DNA of 64,000 nucleotides from Thereva unica (GCA_949987705.1 OX465284.1:110467163-110531162); one strand, 5' to 3'. Positions 21,630 through 33,945 are shown, counted from the first letter of the stretch. Notes: generated by a model from the sequence alone, not told the origin. Translations and numbers: made by a program.

Positions 21630-22160
21630 GTATTTTAACGTGACAACGTCTATTAAAGGCCGGGACACACATATCCGCACCGCGTCCGCACCGCATCCGG
21701 ACGACACACGGAGAGAAAGTAAACAAGTAAAATTTTACCAGTCAGTCCCACATTTCCGTGTCCGCACCGAGTCAAATTGCGTGAGTTTTGTTTTTGCCCG
21801 GACACGGTGCGGATATGTGTGTCCCGGCCTTAATTTGAACGTGACAACGTCTGTTATTACGTTTTGTATTATTTTCTCAATTAATAATTTATATATTTCG
21901 AAGCAAATTTTTTTTTGTGTGCGGGACATTTTCACACGCGCGTTATATCTTAAACCGATTTAATAGACGTTGTCACGTCAATAAGGTGAATTTTTCCCGT
22001 GTAGAGGATAAATTAACGAAAATTTTGAGCCATTAACCACCCCCCTAACATGTATGGGGGCGGAGATATGATTTTTTTTGTGTGCGGGACATTGTGCGGG
22101 ACATTTTCACACGCGCGTCCTATCTTAAACCGATTTAATAGACGTTGTCACGTCAAAAAA
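21630..22160. repeat. Cluster of ACGTGACAACGTCTATTAA repeats
   Basis: The motif ACGTGACAACGTCT occurs forward at 21638 and 21839 and inverted (AGACGTTGTCACGT) near 21963 and 22139. The two inverted copies are each preceded by the same block (GCGGGACATTTTCACACGCG...TTAAACCGATTTAATAG), i.e. a ~70-bp segment present twice about 176 bp apart. This looks like tandem or nested copies of a MITE whose ends carry the motif. Confidence 0.7.
21657..21830. mobile_element. MITE, 174 bp, TAA target duplication
   Basis: The ends are AGGCCGGGACACACATATCC and its inverse GGATATGTGTGTCCCGGCCT, a near-perfect inverted repeat of about 28 bp. TAA flanks both sides (21654-21656, 21831-21833), as for PIF/Harbinger-type elements. 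It sits inside the ACGTGACAACGTC repeat cluster. No coding capacity. Confidence 0.75.
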
Positions 22161-23313
22161 CAAAACTTTTCGATGTAATACTTATCGAGATACTCGGATA
22201 AGACCTTGTCAGCCTGGTTGCTTGGTCTAGGCCGCTCAGGGAGTATTTCTGAGAGGGAGAGGGCTTGCTGTTACAAGTTCAATTTCAACGAAAATTTTCG
22301 ACATGCAAGAAATTGAGGAATACCCACATTAGACCAAATATAAGCAAGAAAAGAGCCCATCAACAGATTCTGTATGGTCTTAAGCAACTGTAGATCATGT
22401 TTTTTCTCTTCAATAAATAAAACATAAAAAAAATCACTTCTGACATCGTAATATTAGTATTTTATCAATAAATTAATGCATACCAGTACTGTTCCTTGTT
22501 ATTTTATACTTACACGGTAATTTGTTTTATTCGTTCTTATACATATAGCTTAAGTGTGCCTCATATTGTTAAATAAATAAACAAATAAATCCATTTGCTT
22601 CTGGCATAACATAATCATCTAAAAAGAAGCTCTTCCTTACTTCACTTGAAATTCCAATGGAGTTTTTACTTGTGGACAAGGATCAGTTTCAAAGCAACAT
22701 CGCATAATCATTGCAGTAGAAACGCAGAGAAGCCTTGACAATTATGTCGTTACTCCAGTAGAAATCTGCCAAACTGTTCACGAAGCTCTCGAAGAGAATA
22801 CTAGACTAAACACCAAAACATATACGAGAAAATCTACATCGTTCGAACAGTTGCGGGTGGATAATAGACGATTCTGAAGTGTTCGAGCGTAATTTGAAGA
22901 AGCGGTCGCAGCCAAAGTAGACACTCGCATAGCATTTACGTGCTTCGATTGTTTTAACGAATTCGCAAAACTAGCATCCAGTGTCACCTAGTAAGCACCG
23001 AACTTTAATTAACTCAACAAACACCAAAATCAACATGAACTTTACTATACCCGAAAAACAATACCGAAACGCAGATAAGATAAAGCTGAGCACCACAGAA
23101 AACCCGCACAAAAATATCAACTGCGCAAGTACAAATAAAGGCGGCGAGATGCTAATTTTCCCGTGAACAAGGGGAAGAAAATCGGAGAAAATTTCCACTC
23201 CCTAAAAGCGAACTTTTGACAGATCTGAAAATTCTCAAGCGATTCGCGACAGTTCAAAGGTGTTCGTCTTACGTGTGAAAAATGTAGCCAGAAGCCAGGT
23301 GAAAACCGATAAA
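22161..23313. other. Intergenic and 5' leader region of the sulfotransferase
   Basis: 22161-22900 has no credible gene. The part closest to 23314 probably includes the mRNA leader. The in-frame ATG at 23260 would extend the protein by 18 residues (MFVLRVKN...), but the type II membrane architecture is better with the ATG at 23314. I cannot place a promoter. Confidence 0.4.
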
Positions 23314-26300
23314 ATGTTCACCAATTGGTACGCGAACTTGAGTAATCGCACGATAGCGATCACGATAACGATGTGCATATTCATGCTGTACTTCTCCTAC
23401 TCGTTCAACTCCTGCTTGATATCGAGCATCCACAAAACATTCAGGAAGGTGAGAAATTTTGAATTTTTTTTCTTGTTCACATCTGTGAAATTTGACTTGA
23501 TTCTGTAACGTTTTAGAATCCCATAAGGAACATACTATCACCAGTGGTAACTACCGAACCGCCAGAGATAAAGATACTGGGCTCCATAGTCCGGATTGTA
23601 CCTTTAACCTACAACTATAGCGAAACAGATGGTTCACCAAAGTACAGATTCCTGAGGCAGCAGGGGCTTCGCCCTTCGAGGCATTTGCCCGATGCGCTAA
23701 TAATAGGTGTTAAGAAAAGTGGAACTCGTGCTCTGCTAGAATTTATTCGCCTGCATCCGGACGTTCGAGCGGCGGGCTGCGAGGTGCATTTTTTCGATAG
23801 GCATTATGCAAAGGGATTGCACTGGTATCGCCACCATATGCCATACACTATTGAGGGGCAAATCACTATGGAAAAGTCTCCCAGCTACTTTGTCACGAAG
23901 GAGGTGCCGCAGCGAGTGCATCACATGAATCCGGGAACAAAGTGAGTACAAAGTTGTGTGGAATGCGTTGAAAATGTTTTAAAATGTCGGGGAATTTGAG
24001 ATTTATTGTCGAACGCGAAAATCGATATCGAATCAAATCCAATTGAAATGGTGTAAATTTATTAATTGCAAAGGAGCACAGGTGGCGCGCTCATTTTGGA
24101 CTATTTTGGGGTGAAGTAGTTTTGTAGTGTTATCTAAAATTAGTTCATAGGGGTGAGAGTGTGAGAGCTGAAATAAATTCAATTCAAGTTAGCGCTGGAA
24201 GGACAAAACAAGACTTTTTGACCACCATATTGTAAAACATTACAAAAAATATGGATAGTCCTGAAATTAAATTTAAAACATTTTTCTTGATCAAAACTGT
24301 AACTTAATTGCGTCCATTATATTAGAATTAAATTTCGGTCACTTGTTTGATTATCGACCTGAATTAGTTCGATTTCACGCAGCGGCAAGGGCCCTTAACT
24401 CCACCAGCCTAGATAACATTCCTTCTGGGCAACAATTCTCTGTCCCCTCTACATAATAAGCATCTTTTACACTAAACTTAAAAGCTCCCTCCATACTAAA
24501 ATTCTCTTCTCCATGGAGGCTTAATATCTAGGCATACTCCTGGAAGAAGAAGAAGAATAATCCTGGATCAAAACCTTTCCTAGAAACCCCAGATTTGAGA
24601 GATTAACTGCCAACTGAATTAAGCACCTGCCCGGCTGCGGCTATGAAAGCTCTACTGAACCTCCCATCGCTCCACCTATAAGAAGGCTCTGGCAAGATCG
24701 TTACGTCGAGGGGCTAGGGGCGGAGTCAATATCATATTTCGTTCGCGTGATAGCGGCCAGGACAAAGAACTTGATGAAAGTCTTTCAGATCATATTTCCA
24801 TTAATACGCTTCGAACTCCATTTCAGCGAAGACGATATCTTTTTAGGTTCGTCCAGGAAAAAAGACCATACGCACACACACACATACTTCTTCTCAAATT
24901 TTGGCTTAAAATGCTATTGGGATGGGCTTTTGAAAAAAGCCAATACGATTACGATTTCGATTTTCGGACCGATTGCAATAACTTCCCTATAAACCGGGAA
25001 GTTAAAAAGTTAGCGCACTTACAAGCTTGTAATGTACATCTGCAAACTGCTGATTCGCGGTTCGTTTATTGCAAAGCCGGGTAAGGCCGGCCGTATACCA
25101 AAGCTGCATATGCACGTTTTCGTCTTTTTATATATGTAACAAATCGTCGCATGTCGATGTGACTTTGCTACATAAGTCTCCAAGCAAAAAAGTTGCATAT
25201 GCACCGTACGGCCGACCTAATAGTCGAATCTTTCAGAGCGTAGGTTTTGCTTTAGTACAATGGACCCTTCCAAGTAGGCCCCCATTCTAGTTGTGAGATT
25301 GAGTGAGCGAAACTGGAAACTGGAGGCAATCGATACAAAAGTATAATAAAGCGCCCGTACCAACTGTCTTTTACGCATTTTGAAACATAAGCTTTGTTTA
25401 TTTCCTGTGCACATCCGGCATTATGCCTTGTATTGTAGAGGCGAACAAATGAACGCATTACTGAATATCGATGGTAGTGGCTGCGTCTTCTGGTACCTGG
25501 CGCCCTCGGGCGGTCGTCCGCGTTCGCCCAGCCCTAAAGCCGGTACTGCTTTCAAGCTGAGGTACTTGCCATTCATGTTTATACTCAAACTTGTATTAAC
25601 AGAGCTCCAAATAGCTCTAACATCGTAATTTTCTCGGACAACCAAGCTGCTTTGTTGGCTATTAAACACTACATAATGGGACTGGTAGTTCATTGCAGCT
25701 ATCGGTTCTGAAGAGCAACTCCCAAAACACCGGAGCACCTGAAGACGATTGTGCGCCTACTGCGAGGAGGAAATTGCGTATCCTCCATCGCGGCTTCCCT
25801 GTTCCAAGGGGAGATTTGGGATATGAAAAATAAATCAATTTTAAGCTACAACAAGAGCCTTTACCTAAGGGATTTTAGTGACGGAGATGGCACAATAGAT
25901 CAAATAAGTCGCAGTGGCTGCAAAGTTTCCCTCAAAGAATTTAACGTAATGGAACAATCTTTCATTCCTTGCTCTTGCAAAAACTCTCCTTCTAAGTCTC
26001 ATTTTTCTCAACGGCTCTTAAACTTTTGCATAGCTCTTTAACAAACCGCTCACAAAAAGTTAAACTCGGCGACTCTAGTTCCCCAATTCCTTTCTTAACT
26101 CTGGGGTTCCTCAAAGTTCTATTCTTGGGCCACTTTTGTTTAGCGTTTTTATTAATTATCTTCCTTTAGTAATAAAACACTGGAAGGATCTCATGTATGC
26201 TGATGAAGGGCAGCTATATATCTCTGAGGCTAAAGACCAAATGCATAGTTGTGTCGAGAATATTCCGGTTGATTTGCACCCTGTTTCAAGCTGGTCAACA

Positions 26301-27756
26301 CTGAACTTACTACAGCTAAATCCACCGAAGTCACATTCTAACTCTCCCATTTCTCAATCTGACCTCCCAGTAATTTCCTTAAATGGGACTCCTCTTGTTC
26401 GCGTTTTTAAAGTGTGAAATCTTGGAGTAGTCCTGGATAGTAATATGAACCGCTGCAACCACGTGAATTTCATTATTGGTAAAACATATGGGCTTCTTTC
26501 GATACTTAGATTTCACTGTGATTTATCTTTTAATGCAGGGCGCGTCCATTTTCCCTTCTCTTGATTCTTCTTGCGCTCGAAAGCTCGAAGTAGCGTTTAA
26601 CGATTGTGTACGCTTTATTTATAACTTACGCCAGTTCGATCACATTTCGCTCTATTCGAACTCCGTCTTGTGCTGCTTTGTGATTATTGTGAGCTTAGGC
26701 CTTTGCTCCTATTTCACGATATACTACACCAATGCAAACCTGCCTACCTTAATTAGTTTGTTCAGTTATCACAATCGCTCAGAAACGACAATTTGATTAC
26801 TCCAGGTTTCCGTTCTAAAAAGCAGTATTTTCGAACTCGTACAACATCTTCGAGTTCAAATGTAAGGTAGATCGACTCATTACCCACAAACCCCGTCTAA
26901 CCTTTGCAATTTTCTTCTATCCTTCAAACTAAGCACGACTTGAACGACATGACAGACTCTGGTGGTACGAAGGGTGACTCCTAGGCTTGGCTTTTACACA
27001 TATATACGAACTAAGCACTCGTACTTATCAAACCATCTTCGCAAGAATACCGTATTAGAGCAAAGTTAATAATACTTGAAACATCCCGCCCTATATACAT
27101 CCTATTACCAATATAGTCTTTATTTCTTATCATCAAAGCGAGCACATACTTTCTTCACATTAACCATTTCTATCCTTTCAGACTTCTAGTTGTAGTACGA
27201 GACCCTGTAACTCGTGCAATATCCGACTACACACAAGCAGCTAGCAAAAAATCCGACATGAAAAAGTTCGAAGAGCTGGCATTCGTAAATGGATCATATG
27301 AAGTAGTCGATACATCTTGGGGACCAGTAAAAATCGGTGTATACGCTAGACATTTAGAGAAATGGCTCCAATACTTTCCACTATCCCAGCTACTCTTCAT
27401 TAGCGGTGAACGATTAATCGTCGATCCAGCATTTGAAATTGGGAGAGTTCAGGTAATCAAAATATAAATTCTTTATAATCAATTTTATACTCTTTAATAT
27501 AAATCAATTTAAATTTTAGGATTTCTTGGGCCTAAAACGTGTTGTAACTGAAAAACACTTTTATTTCAACTCAACAAAAGGTTTTCCATGTCTATTTAAG
27601 TCTGAAGCACGCTCAACGCCGCACTGTTTAGGCAAAACCAAGGGACGAAATCATCCACATATTGATCCAGCTGCAATTGATCGATTAAGAGAATTTTATC
27701 GACCATTTAATAGTAAATTTTATCAAATGACTGGCATAAATTTTGGATGGCCATAG
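23314..27756 (+). CDS. Hs3st-B: Heparan sulfate glucosamine 3-O-sulfotransferase (3-OST-3/B type)
   Basis: Exons 23314-23448, 23517-23941, 27182-27452, 27520-27756 join in frame to 1068 bases, 355 residues plus stop. The enzyme moves sulfate from PAPS to the 3-OH of glucosamine in heparan sulfate, in the Golgi lumen. Residues 17-35 are a single membrane anchor (type II). The 5'-phosphosulfate loop is GVKKSGT (109-115), the likely catalytic base E134 lies in [20 protein letters not shown] follows, and the 3'-phosphate loop is [14 protein letters not shown] (190-203). The C-terminal half has [18 protein letters not shown] and CLGKTKGR with the conserved Cys pair, ending [18 protein letters not shown] and the ISDYTQ context favour the 3-OST-3/Drosophila Hs3st-B type. 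Length is close to the ~380 residues of family members. Intron 2 (3.2 kb) holds transposon relics; the others are 67-68 bases. Confidence 0.94.
25085..25217. mobile_element. MITE, 133 bp, TAA target duplication (sulfotransferase intron 2)
   Basis: The ends GGCCGGCCGTATACC... and, inverted, GGTCGGCCGTACGGTGCATA share the inner GCATATGCA motif. TAA is present on both sides (25082-25084 and 25218-25220). It resembles in ends and target duplication, but not interior, the element at 21657-21830. Confidence 0.65.
25570..25710 (+). pseudogene. Retroelement RNase H fragment
   Basis: One frame reads [25 protein letters not shown], the central strand of the RNase H domain of I/R1/LOA-type non-LTR elements, with the metal-binding D of FSDNQAAL. 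Nothing intact around it. It lies in intron 2 of the sulfotransferase gene. Confidence 0.6.
26080..27010 (+). pseudogene. Jockey-like RT relic (sulfotransferase intron 2)
   Basis: The frame from about 26085 reads [17 protein letters not shown] then [10 protein letters not shown], the RT B box, and [11 protein letters not shown] where the catalytic YADD has become [21 protein letters not shown] and [12 protein letters not shown] follow, then an interrupted [10 protein letters not shown]...[10 protein letters not shown] in another frame. The 3' part (26945-27000) carries the shared tail motif GGTACGAAGGGTGACTCCTAG. The lost aspartate and stops show it is dead. Confidence 0.75.
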
Positions 27757-28080
27757 TGAACACTTAAAAACCAAAAAAACTAAAAAAAATATCAGTATTA
27801 TAACTATACTTAAAAAAAAACTAAAATTTATAAGCTAAGTTCCCTCCCGCACTGATAGTATAATTAGCCAAAAAAAACTAGTTTTAGAACAACGCCTACA
27901 ACAAAAGGGGGCGCAAAAAATGAAACTTTTTAAGAGAAAAAGAAAATTTTATGAAAATGTAAAACTTCACTTTTTACAAAGAAAATGCCACAACGTGTGA
28001 TTCAAAAAGCACGTTTAAATTAAAACCAAAAACAAAAAAGACTCAATCTAATTTCTATAATTGAAGAAATATTGCTAGTA
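27757..28080 (+). other. 3' flank of the sulfotransferase gene
   Basis: A-rich DNA immediately after the stop, probably 3' untranslated. There is no clear single poly(A) signal before the TA-flanked element at 28081, so the transcript may end here or read on through the element into 30.1-31 kb. Confidence 0.4.
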
Positions 28081-30086
28081 CAGTTAAAATAGTAAAAATA
28101 GCGGAAATGATTGGGTACAGGCTGAAAATTAGCACAGAGCTTCCTTTTAGGGTTCTTAATAAGGGGTTATAAAGTCTACCGATTTTGTACCCCGGGAAAC
28201 TCGCCTTTTAGGGGGGTTTAGGGTCAAAATATCAGTTTTTTTGCAAATACAACTTAAAACGTAAGTCCTATCATAAAGTAACGTTCACAAAGTTTGTAGA
28301 TCATATGATTCTCTATAAAAAAATGTTACAAGCGCATTCAAAACTCAGCCTGACAAATTTATTAACCAAAATTGCCAGCCAGACAAGCTTTAATAGACAG
28401 AAGAGATCTTAAACATTATTCAAAACAAATCTCAAGGAGGTGTTATGAAGTGCATTTTTATAAAAATTTATAACATAAGGTCTGTCAGAAGCTAGTCAAC
28501 AAAAATTGTCAGAAAGACCAATTTTTTCAAAAATGGTTCATTATTTACTACAAATTGTATAAATTTCCAAAAGGTGTTTTGGAAAAAAAAATCATTGTTT
28601 TTTAACAAAATTCAAGAATTCATAAAAAATAGCAATTAACAAATTTTTACTAGTCTGGCGGGCGTTACATGTTTTTTTACATGTTTTTCAGCCAATCTCA
28701 CTTTATTGTTTTGAGGTGTTCGATGGGGTACCTTTGACTATTTGCGATAACTAGTCTTGGAGTTATTAAACTCCAAGGGAACTAAAAAAACATACATTGT
28801 TTTTCGTAAACCCCCTGTGTATCTTAATGGATAGCCCCATGCTTAGAACAAATTTCTCCGTCAAATACATCCAGGAATCATCCCTAAAAAAATTAACAAT
28901 GTAGTCCAACTTGAACGTCTGATAATCTATACCAGTGGTTCCCAAACTTTATTCCGTACGGAACCTTTCTACAATGTATAAAATTTGGCGGAACCCAACG
29001 ATGAAAAAATAAAATGTATATATTTATCCTTTAATATATTTTAAAACGTTTTTATTAGCTCGCTTCCTTGTCTGTCTGTTTGTCCGGTACATATCTTGCA
29101 ATCGATTTTTTTAATACTTGCGGTTACCCGCGATCACCCTGAAATTTTGCACACAACTTCAGCTCCGATGACAATGCTACTCATTATACCGTTAGATCCA
29201 TGGCGGCCGTCTCAAGAGGACGGATTACTGTTTTCTTCGCGGAACAAATTTTGCAATCAATTTTTCAAATACTTCCGGATATCCTATCATGCTGAAATTT
29301 TGCATACAGCTTTAGCTCCGATGACAATGCAATATGGTATACTCAATATACCTTTAGATCTATGGCGGCAGTCTCAGGAGGGCGGATTGAAATATTCTTT
29401 ACAACCCCTTCGTCATGGGTATCAAATGAAAGGGTATGATAAGTAGAACACCATAAACAATATAGTATACTCAATATATCGTTTGGCCCATGGCGGCCAT
29501 CTCCAGAGGGCGGATTACCATTTTCTTCACAACCCCCTCGATATGGGAATATGGAATGGCGGCCAAAATGTTACGCGGCGTGACGTAGACCAAATTTCAA
29601 GGAAGAAGGGCCACTCGCACTTTCTGATTAGCAAGAACACGTTAAACGGCCGGCGCAGCGCCAGTGAGTCTGCGAATGTATTTGCGCTGGTGACACGGAA
29701 CCCTAAAATTTTTTCGTGGAACCGTAAGTTTCCGCGGAACCCACTTTCGGAATCACTGATCTATACCACTCGCATGAGTATTTTAAATCTTTAAAACGGT
29801 GATATCTCATGAATGGCTATTCGTACAGGAAAATGTATAATAACATTTTTTGTAGAGAATCGTATGATCTACAAACTTTGTGAACATTATTTTATGATAG
29901 GACTTACGGTATAAGATGTAGTTGCAAAAAACTGACATTTTGACCCTAAAACCCCCTAAAAAGTAAGCTTCCCGGGGTAGAAAATCGGTAGACTTTATAA
30001 CCCCTTGTTAAGAACCCTAAAAGGAAACTCTATGCTAATTTTCAGCCTGTACCCAATCATTTCCGCTATTTTTACTATTTTAACTG
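28081..30086. mobile_element. Long-TIR DNA element, TA target duplication, host of a nested hAT
   Basis: The first 240 or so bases (CAGTTAAAATAGTAAAAATA...) are repeated inverted at the right end (...TATTTTTACTATTTTAACTG). Both copies contain TACAGGCTGAAAATTAGCA-like, CCCCTTATTAAGAACCCTAA-like and TCATACGATTCTCTA-like blocks. TA lies on each side (28079-28080, 30087-30088), as with Tc1/mariner-type insertion. Without the nested hAT and its duplication the element is about 1.17 kb and has no transposase frame. Confidence 0.82.
28933..29758. mobile_element. hAT-type element nested in the long-TIR element, 8-bp TSD
   Basis: The left end CAGTGGTTCCCAAACTTTA and right end, inverted, CAGTGATTCCGAAAGTGGG are flanked by exact ATCTATAC copies (28925-28932, 29759-29766). 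Subterminal CGGAACC motifs recur at 28970, 28991, 29695 and 29742. Internally an approximately 160-bp unit with CTCCGATGACAATGC and ATGGCGGC...TCTC repeats about three times (29130-29520). The longest frame (116 codons) is built on those repeats; no transposase. Confidence 0.88.
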
Positions 30087-30089
30087 TAC

Positions 30090-31060
30090 TATTGCGTTAA
30101 TAATAAATAAATAAAATAATAATAATAATAAAAAAAATACAATTAAATAATATTACAAGATGAAACGAAACAAGGACGAAAGTACTTTTTTACAAAAAAA
30201 AAAAAACAAAAAACAAAAAAATAAATAAAAATTATTATGCATAATATATGTGAATATACTAAAGCTACGACAGGTTTTACTGTCGGTTTGTACTTAAAAA
30301 ACAAAAAAACAAAAAAATTATGAAATTTTAAGATACAAAACTTTTTTTTTATTATAGAAAATATAATTCTTGTAAATTATATTCATTTTTTGATTTATAT
30401 ATGTATATGTTATTTATACTAAAGATAAAAAACAACTTTGTTAATTGTAAGCTATTAGATGTTTAAATTAGCTTGCTCTAATGTGTTCCAAAAATGTTGA
30501 AGAAAAAAACGTTATAAACTGGATTTACATATATGTTCATATCAATGCGCTACAAATCAAGCACAAAAAAACAAAATTTTTTTAGAGAAAAGTAGAATTT
30601 ATTAATAAAATAAAAATAAAAAAAATAAGAAGAGAAACCAAAACAAAAAACAAGCAAAAATATTTCTGCACGTTTATAAGTAGATATTAGAATTTTTTGA
30701 AATTTTCAAAACAAAAATGTTTTTAAGTAGAGTGTAAATTTTTTGGTAAATTTGTTATTTATAGAAAGACTATTTATTACTTACTTTTTTTTTAATGTAA
30801 ATCCAATCAAAGGCAAAAGATAACAAAAAAAATATTGTTTTCCATAGAAGCAAACACTTTGAGATAGAAGATGAGTTATAAAAAACAATCCTTTATGATT
30901 TTAAATATACACAAATGTCACAAAACAATTGAACCAACGTCATAAAAAAGTAGCTCCAAGCACACAGGTTAAAAAAATTTAGAAACTACAAACTTTGGAC
31001 TCTTGGTCAGCATTAATAAACGCTCAAGTACTTTTTTCGTCAGAATATCTAAGAAAGCAG
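30090..31060. other. Very A/T-rich DNA, possibly distal 3' UTR
   Basis: Long A-runs and ACAAAAAAACAAAA-like simple sequence with no credible frame. Its composition matches 27757-28080 on the other side of the transposon, so it may be the far part of the sulfotransferase 3' untranslated region split by the insertion (inference only). Confidence 0.35.
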
Positions 31061-31089
31061 CCCTGACTAACTATTCCACTATAACTATT

Positions 31090-31990
31090 CCACTGTCCTG
31101 TCAGCACAACAATAGTTTTCGTGCAATATAAGACATCTTTTAGTTTGCTTTACAAAACACCTCAACCGAAGTCTGCATGGATTTAGTGAGCCTAGTCTGG
31201 TTGCTCTAGATACATATCTCCAAGGCTTTCCATATAGTTTTCCACTCAGCCCTGTTAGCTAAACTCAAAGCTATTGGAGTCGACTCTCTTCTACAGAAGT
31301 GGATTGAGAGTTTCCTTTCCGACCGTTCAATCAAAGTAGTTTTGGATTGCGTCAAATCCGAATCCACACGATCTCTGCGGAGGTCCCCAGGGGTCAATTT
31401 TATCACCTGCTCTATTTCTTATTTTTTATAAATGATCTACTTTCAATCCCCTTCAACCCACTTCTCAGTTTCGCTGATGACGGCACCCTGCGTGACTCTT
31501 ACAACTTCGTCAATGCAAGACAAGCACGTTCCAGATGCTGTCTTGATGACCGTGAACTAATGTCCAACTCTATAAATAAAGACATTGAACTGGTTCTACT
31601 TTGTGGAAGCAAGACTCGTATCGAAGTAAACCCCACCAGAACTAAGTACTGTCTTACTTGCAATAAAAAGTGCAACACCTATCCATCCGTGCTAGTGGAT
31701 CATGTTGAACTAATGGCCGACGCATCTCTTAACATCTTAGGCAAATAGAACAACTCGACTGGGGAATAATCTTTCGAAATCAGTATTTTCGAGCTCCTGC
31801 AACACCCAAGAGTTGAAACGCAGAGTTCATCGCCACCTTCTTCAACACTCCCCGGAACCCTCATAACTCTTAACCTATTCTCCCCGTAGACATTGCACCA
31901 TGCCGTGACAAACAACACGACGGTAGTACAAAGGGTGATTCCTGAGCTTAGCACTGCCACATAAAAAAAGCCTGCTCACTGGACTAATCC
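31090..31990 (+). pseudogene. Jockey/BS-type non-LTR retrotransposon relic
   Basis: Frames in series read FHSALLAKLKAIGVDSLLQKW and ESFLSDRSIKVVLD (RT), LYFLFFINDLLSIP and LLSFADDGTL (active site box, intact FADD), then DIELVLLCGSKTRIEVNPTR and VELMADASLNILG. The 3' end at 31915-31975 has the shared tail GGTAGTACAAAGGGTGATTC...CTTAGC...CACATAAAAAA. Frame breaks at several places. The RT-downstream text is the kind often annotated as 'transposon BS' in insects. Confidence 0.75.
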
Positions 31991-32090
31991 CAAAACTCTG
32001 CAGTTCGCCTTTTTGCGCACCCTTGGGTATGGAACAATCCTCTACTGAATAACCTCCAGGCCACATTGCCCATTCTCTCTTTTTTATCCT

Positions 32091-33560
32091 TTAAACCGCC
32101 TTAGCGTGGCTGGACAAGGTACAACACCACGCTCTCATATACATACGTTGCTGTCGGTGACGCTGGGTCACGAACTCCATTCGCGGTTTGTTTCCATTCT
32201 TGACGATTTTTGACGACGTCTCGAGCCCCGATAACTGATATAATCGTTGATTCTTTAAATCGTCCTCGATATTCTTTAACCAGGTTTTCTTCAGTGCCGA
32301 TCGCGGACGGTTTCGCCAGAGAAGTTTACGTGACAAGCAATTATTATCCATTCGGCAAACATATCCAAACCACCGTAGTCGACGAGTTTGTATTTCTTCT
32401 TTGATCAGGTCGATTAATCGCATATTTGTCTAACTGCCTCGTTTCGAAGGCGATCGCGGAGTGAGACACCGAGAATCACTCTGATGGTTGTACAACTAGT
32501 GGAAGAATTCTACCCACTGCTGCAGGCGCCCATAGGTAGAGGTCACGAAAGTTCCGTCCGATTTTTTTATGTTGTCGTTGGTTGATGTTATTTTGCCACC
32601 TAACGGCCGGATTGTTTGGTACAGCATCGGTCGCAACATTAGTTCAGTACGCTTCTCGTTCCGATTTCATTTTCTCTAGAGCTTCTTTGTTCAACCGTCG
32701 GTATCGAAATCGACCGTGTTTCATTCGTTTCCGCCGATCGACGAGGTCCAGACAGCTGTCCGAGATCCATGGCTGCGTCCGTTTACGGATAGGTGGGCAC
32801 AACTCCATTGCACACCCCATAATGGACTCCGATAACTGCCTTTCTTCTATGTCGATATGGTCCGGTATTAGAGTGCCGCGAATTTGTTGGATAATGCCAT
32901 TTGAAACTCTCGCCCGATGATCGGGTCCCGTAGGCATGCCCAACTCTTCTTGGCTGGTAATGGTGCCGTTTTCTTCGCTTTTTGTAATCGCATCTGTAAT
33001 TACGCCCGTACAGGATAGTGGTCCGATCCGCAATTGGGCCCACGCTTTACACGTACGTCTTTGAGCGTCAATCGGAATCTTGCGTTTATCAAAACGTAGT
33101 CTAATATGCCGAGTCGTTGTCATGGCTGGTCTCAGTTTGCGCATAAACGGATCTTGACCGTTCTATCGATGGTTATAACCGCCAAAGGCTCGGATATCGA
33201 TTGGAATGCGATAACGCTGCTCGCAGCCCGTTGATCGATCTTAAACTCAACGCCGACCTCTCGTTTCTCACCACCGGAGCAGTAAAGCGTCATCGTTTCG
33301 TCCATTGTTGGCGGGACTATCGTCAATGTCCCGGATCCGATGTCATAACAACTGATATTTTGCATTTCGATAATTTCATTGCAATGATCTCCTTTTGACC
33401 GACGTGATGTCCTGTTCATACATTCCACGCGGCGAATTGAATTTCCATTTTCGGTGTGACTAATGAAACGAATGATGAATAGAGTTCGAGACCCAGCGGC
33501 ACCGACAGCAGCGTATCCATTGCGGAGACGTCCCGCTCGGACCGCCAGCTAACGGATCAA
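32091..33560 (-). pseudogene. RTE/CR1-like non-LTR relic (endonuclease-RT linker and C-terminus)
   Basis: 32091-32423 on the minus strand reads QTRRLRWFGYVCRMDNN then KLLWRNRPRSALKKTW and LKNIEDDLK, a conserved C-terminal block after RT. 32644-33144 is the segment after the endonuclease: RHIRLRFDKRKI, then AWAQLRIGPL..., ...QPWISDSCLDLVDRR and MKHGRFRYRRLN. 33132-33428 is basic/variable sequence further 5'. The RT core itself is deleted between 32430 and 32640, so this is an internally deleted fossil. Confidence 0.65.
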
Positions 33561-33849
33561 AGAAGAAAAGAAGAAAAATTTGAGTCTTCGGCCAGTAACA
33601 CACTTCTCACTAGCATCTCTGGTCCCCAGCTCTGGCGCATCGACTGCCTCGGATTCAGTAGCATTATTTCGTAAATAGTTAATTCGTACATCCATGCCGT
33701 AGCCTAGTTTCTTCGGTTTCCCGATTCTAGTCAATTCGGCAGATCGACCAGCCTCCCCCTTTCACACGTTGGACTTGGGATTAGGCGACGACAGAGTATG
33801 AGCTTAGAAAAAGACAATTATTTTGAAATCACAGACAGACACTCCAATT

Positions 33850-33945
33850 ATATGTATATAGATGCACCATGATGTGACAAACAGCATGACCAAAGGGTGA
33901 TTTTTGAGCTTAGATCACCCATATAAAAAACATAATACTTTCGCC
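33850..33945 (+). repeat. 3'-tail fragment of the BS-type element
   Basis: ATGCACCATGATGTGACAAA then CCAAAGGGTGATTTTTGAGC...ATATAAAAAAC is the same 3' terminus as at 31890-31975 and 44760-44835. Only the last 80 bases or so are present. Confidence 0.6.

Noticed and set aside
22971..23198. 75-codon hydrophobic minus-strand frame
   Set aside because: It sits in the sulfotransferase leader with no domain and no splice or promoter support.
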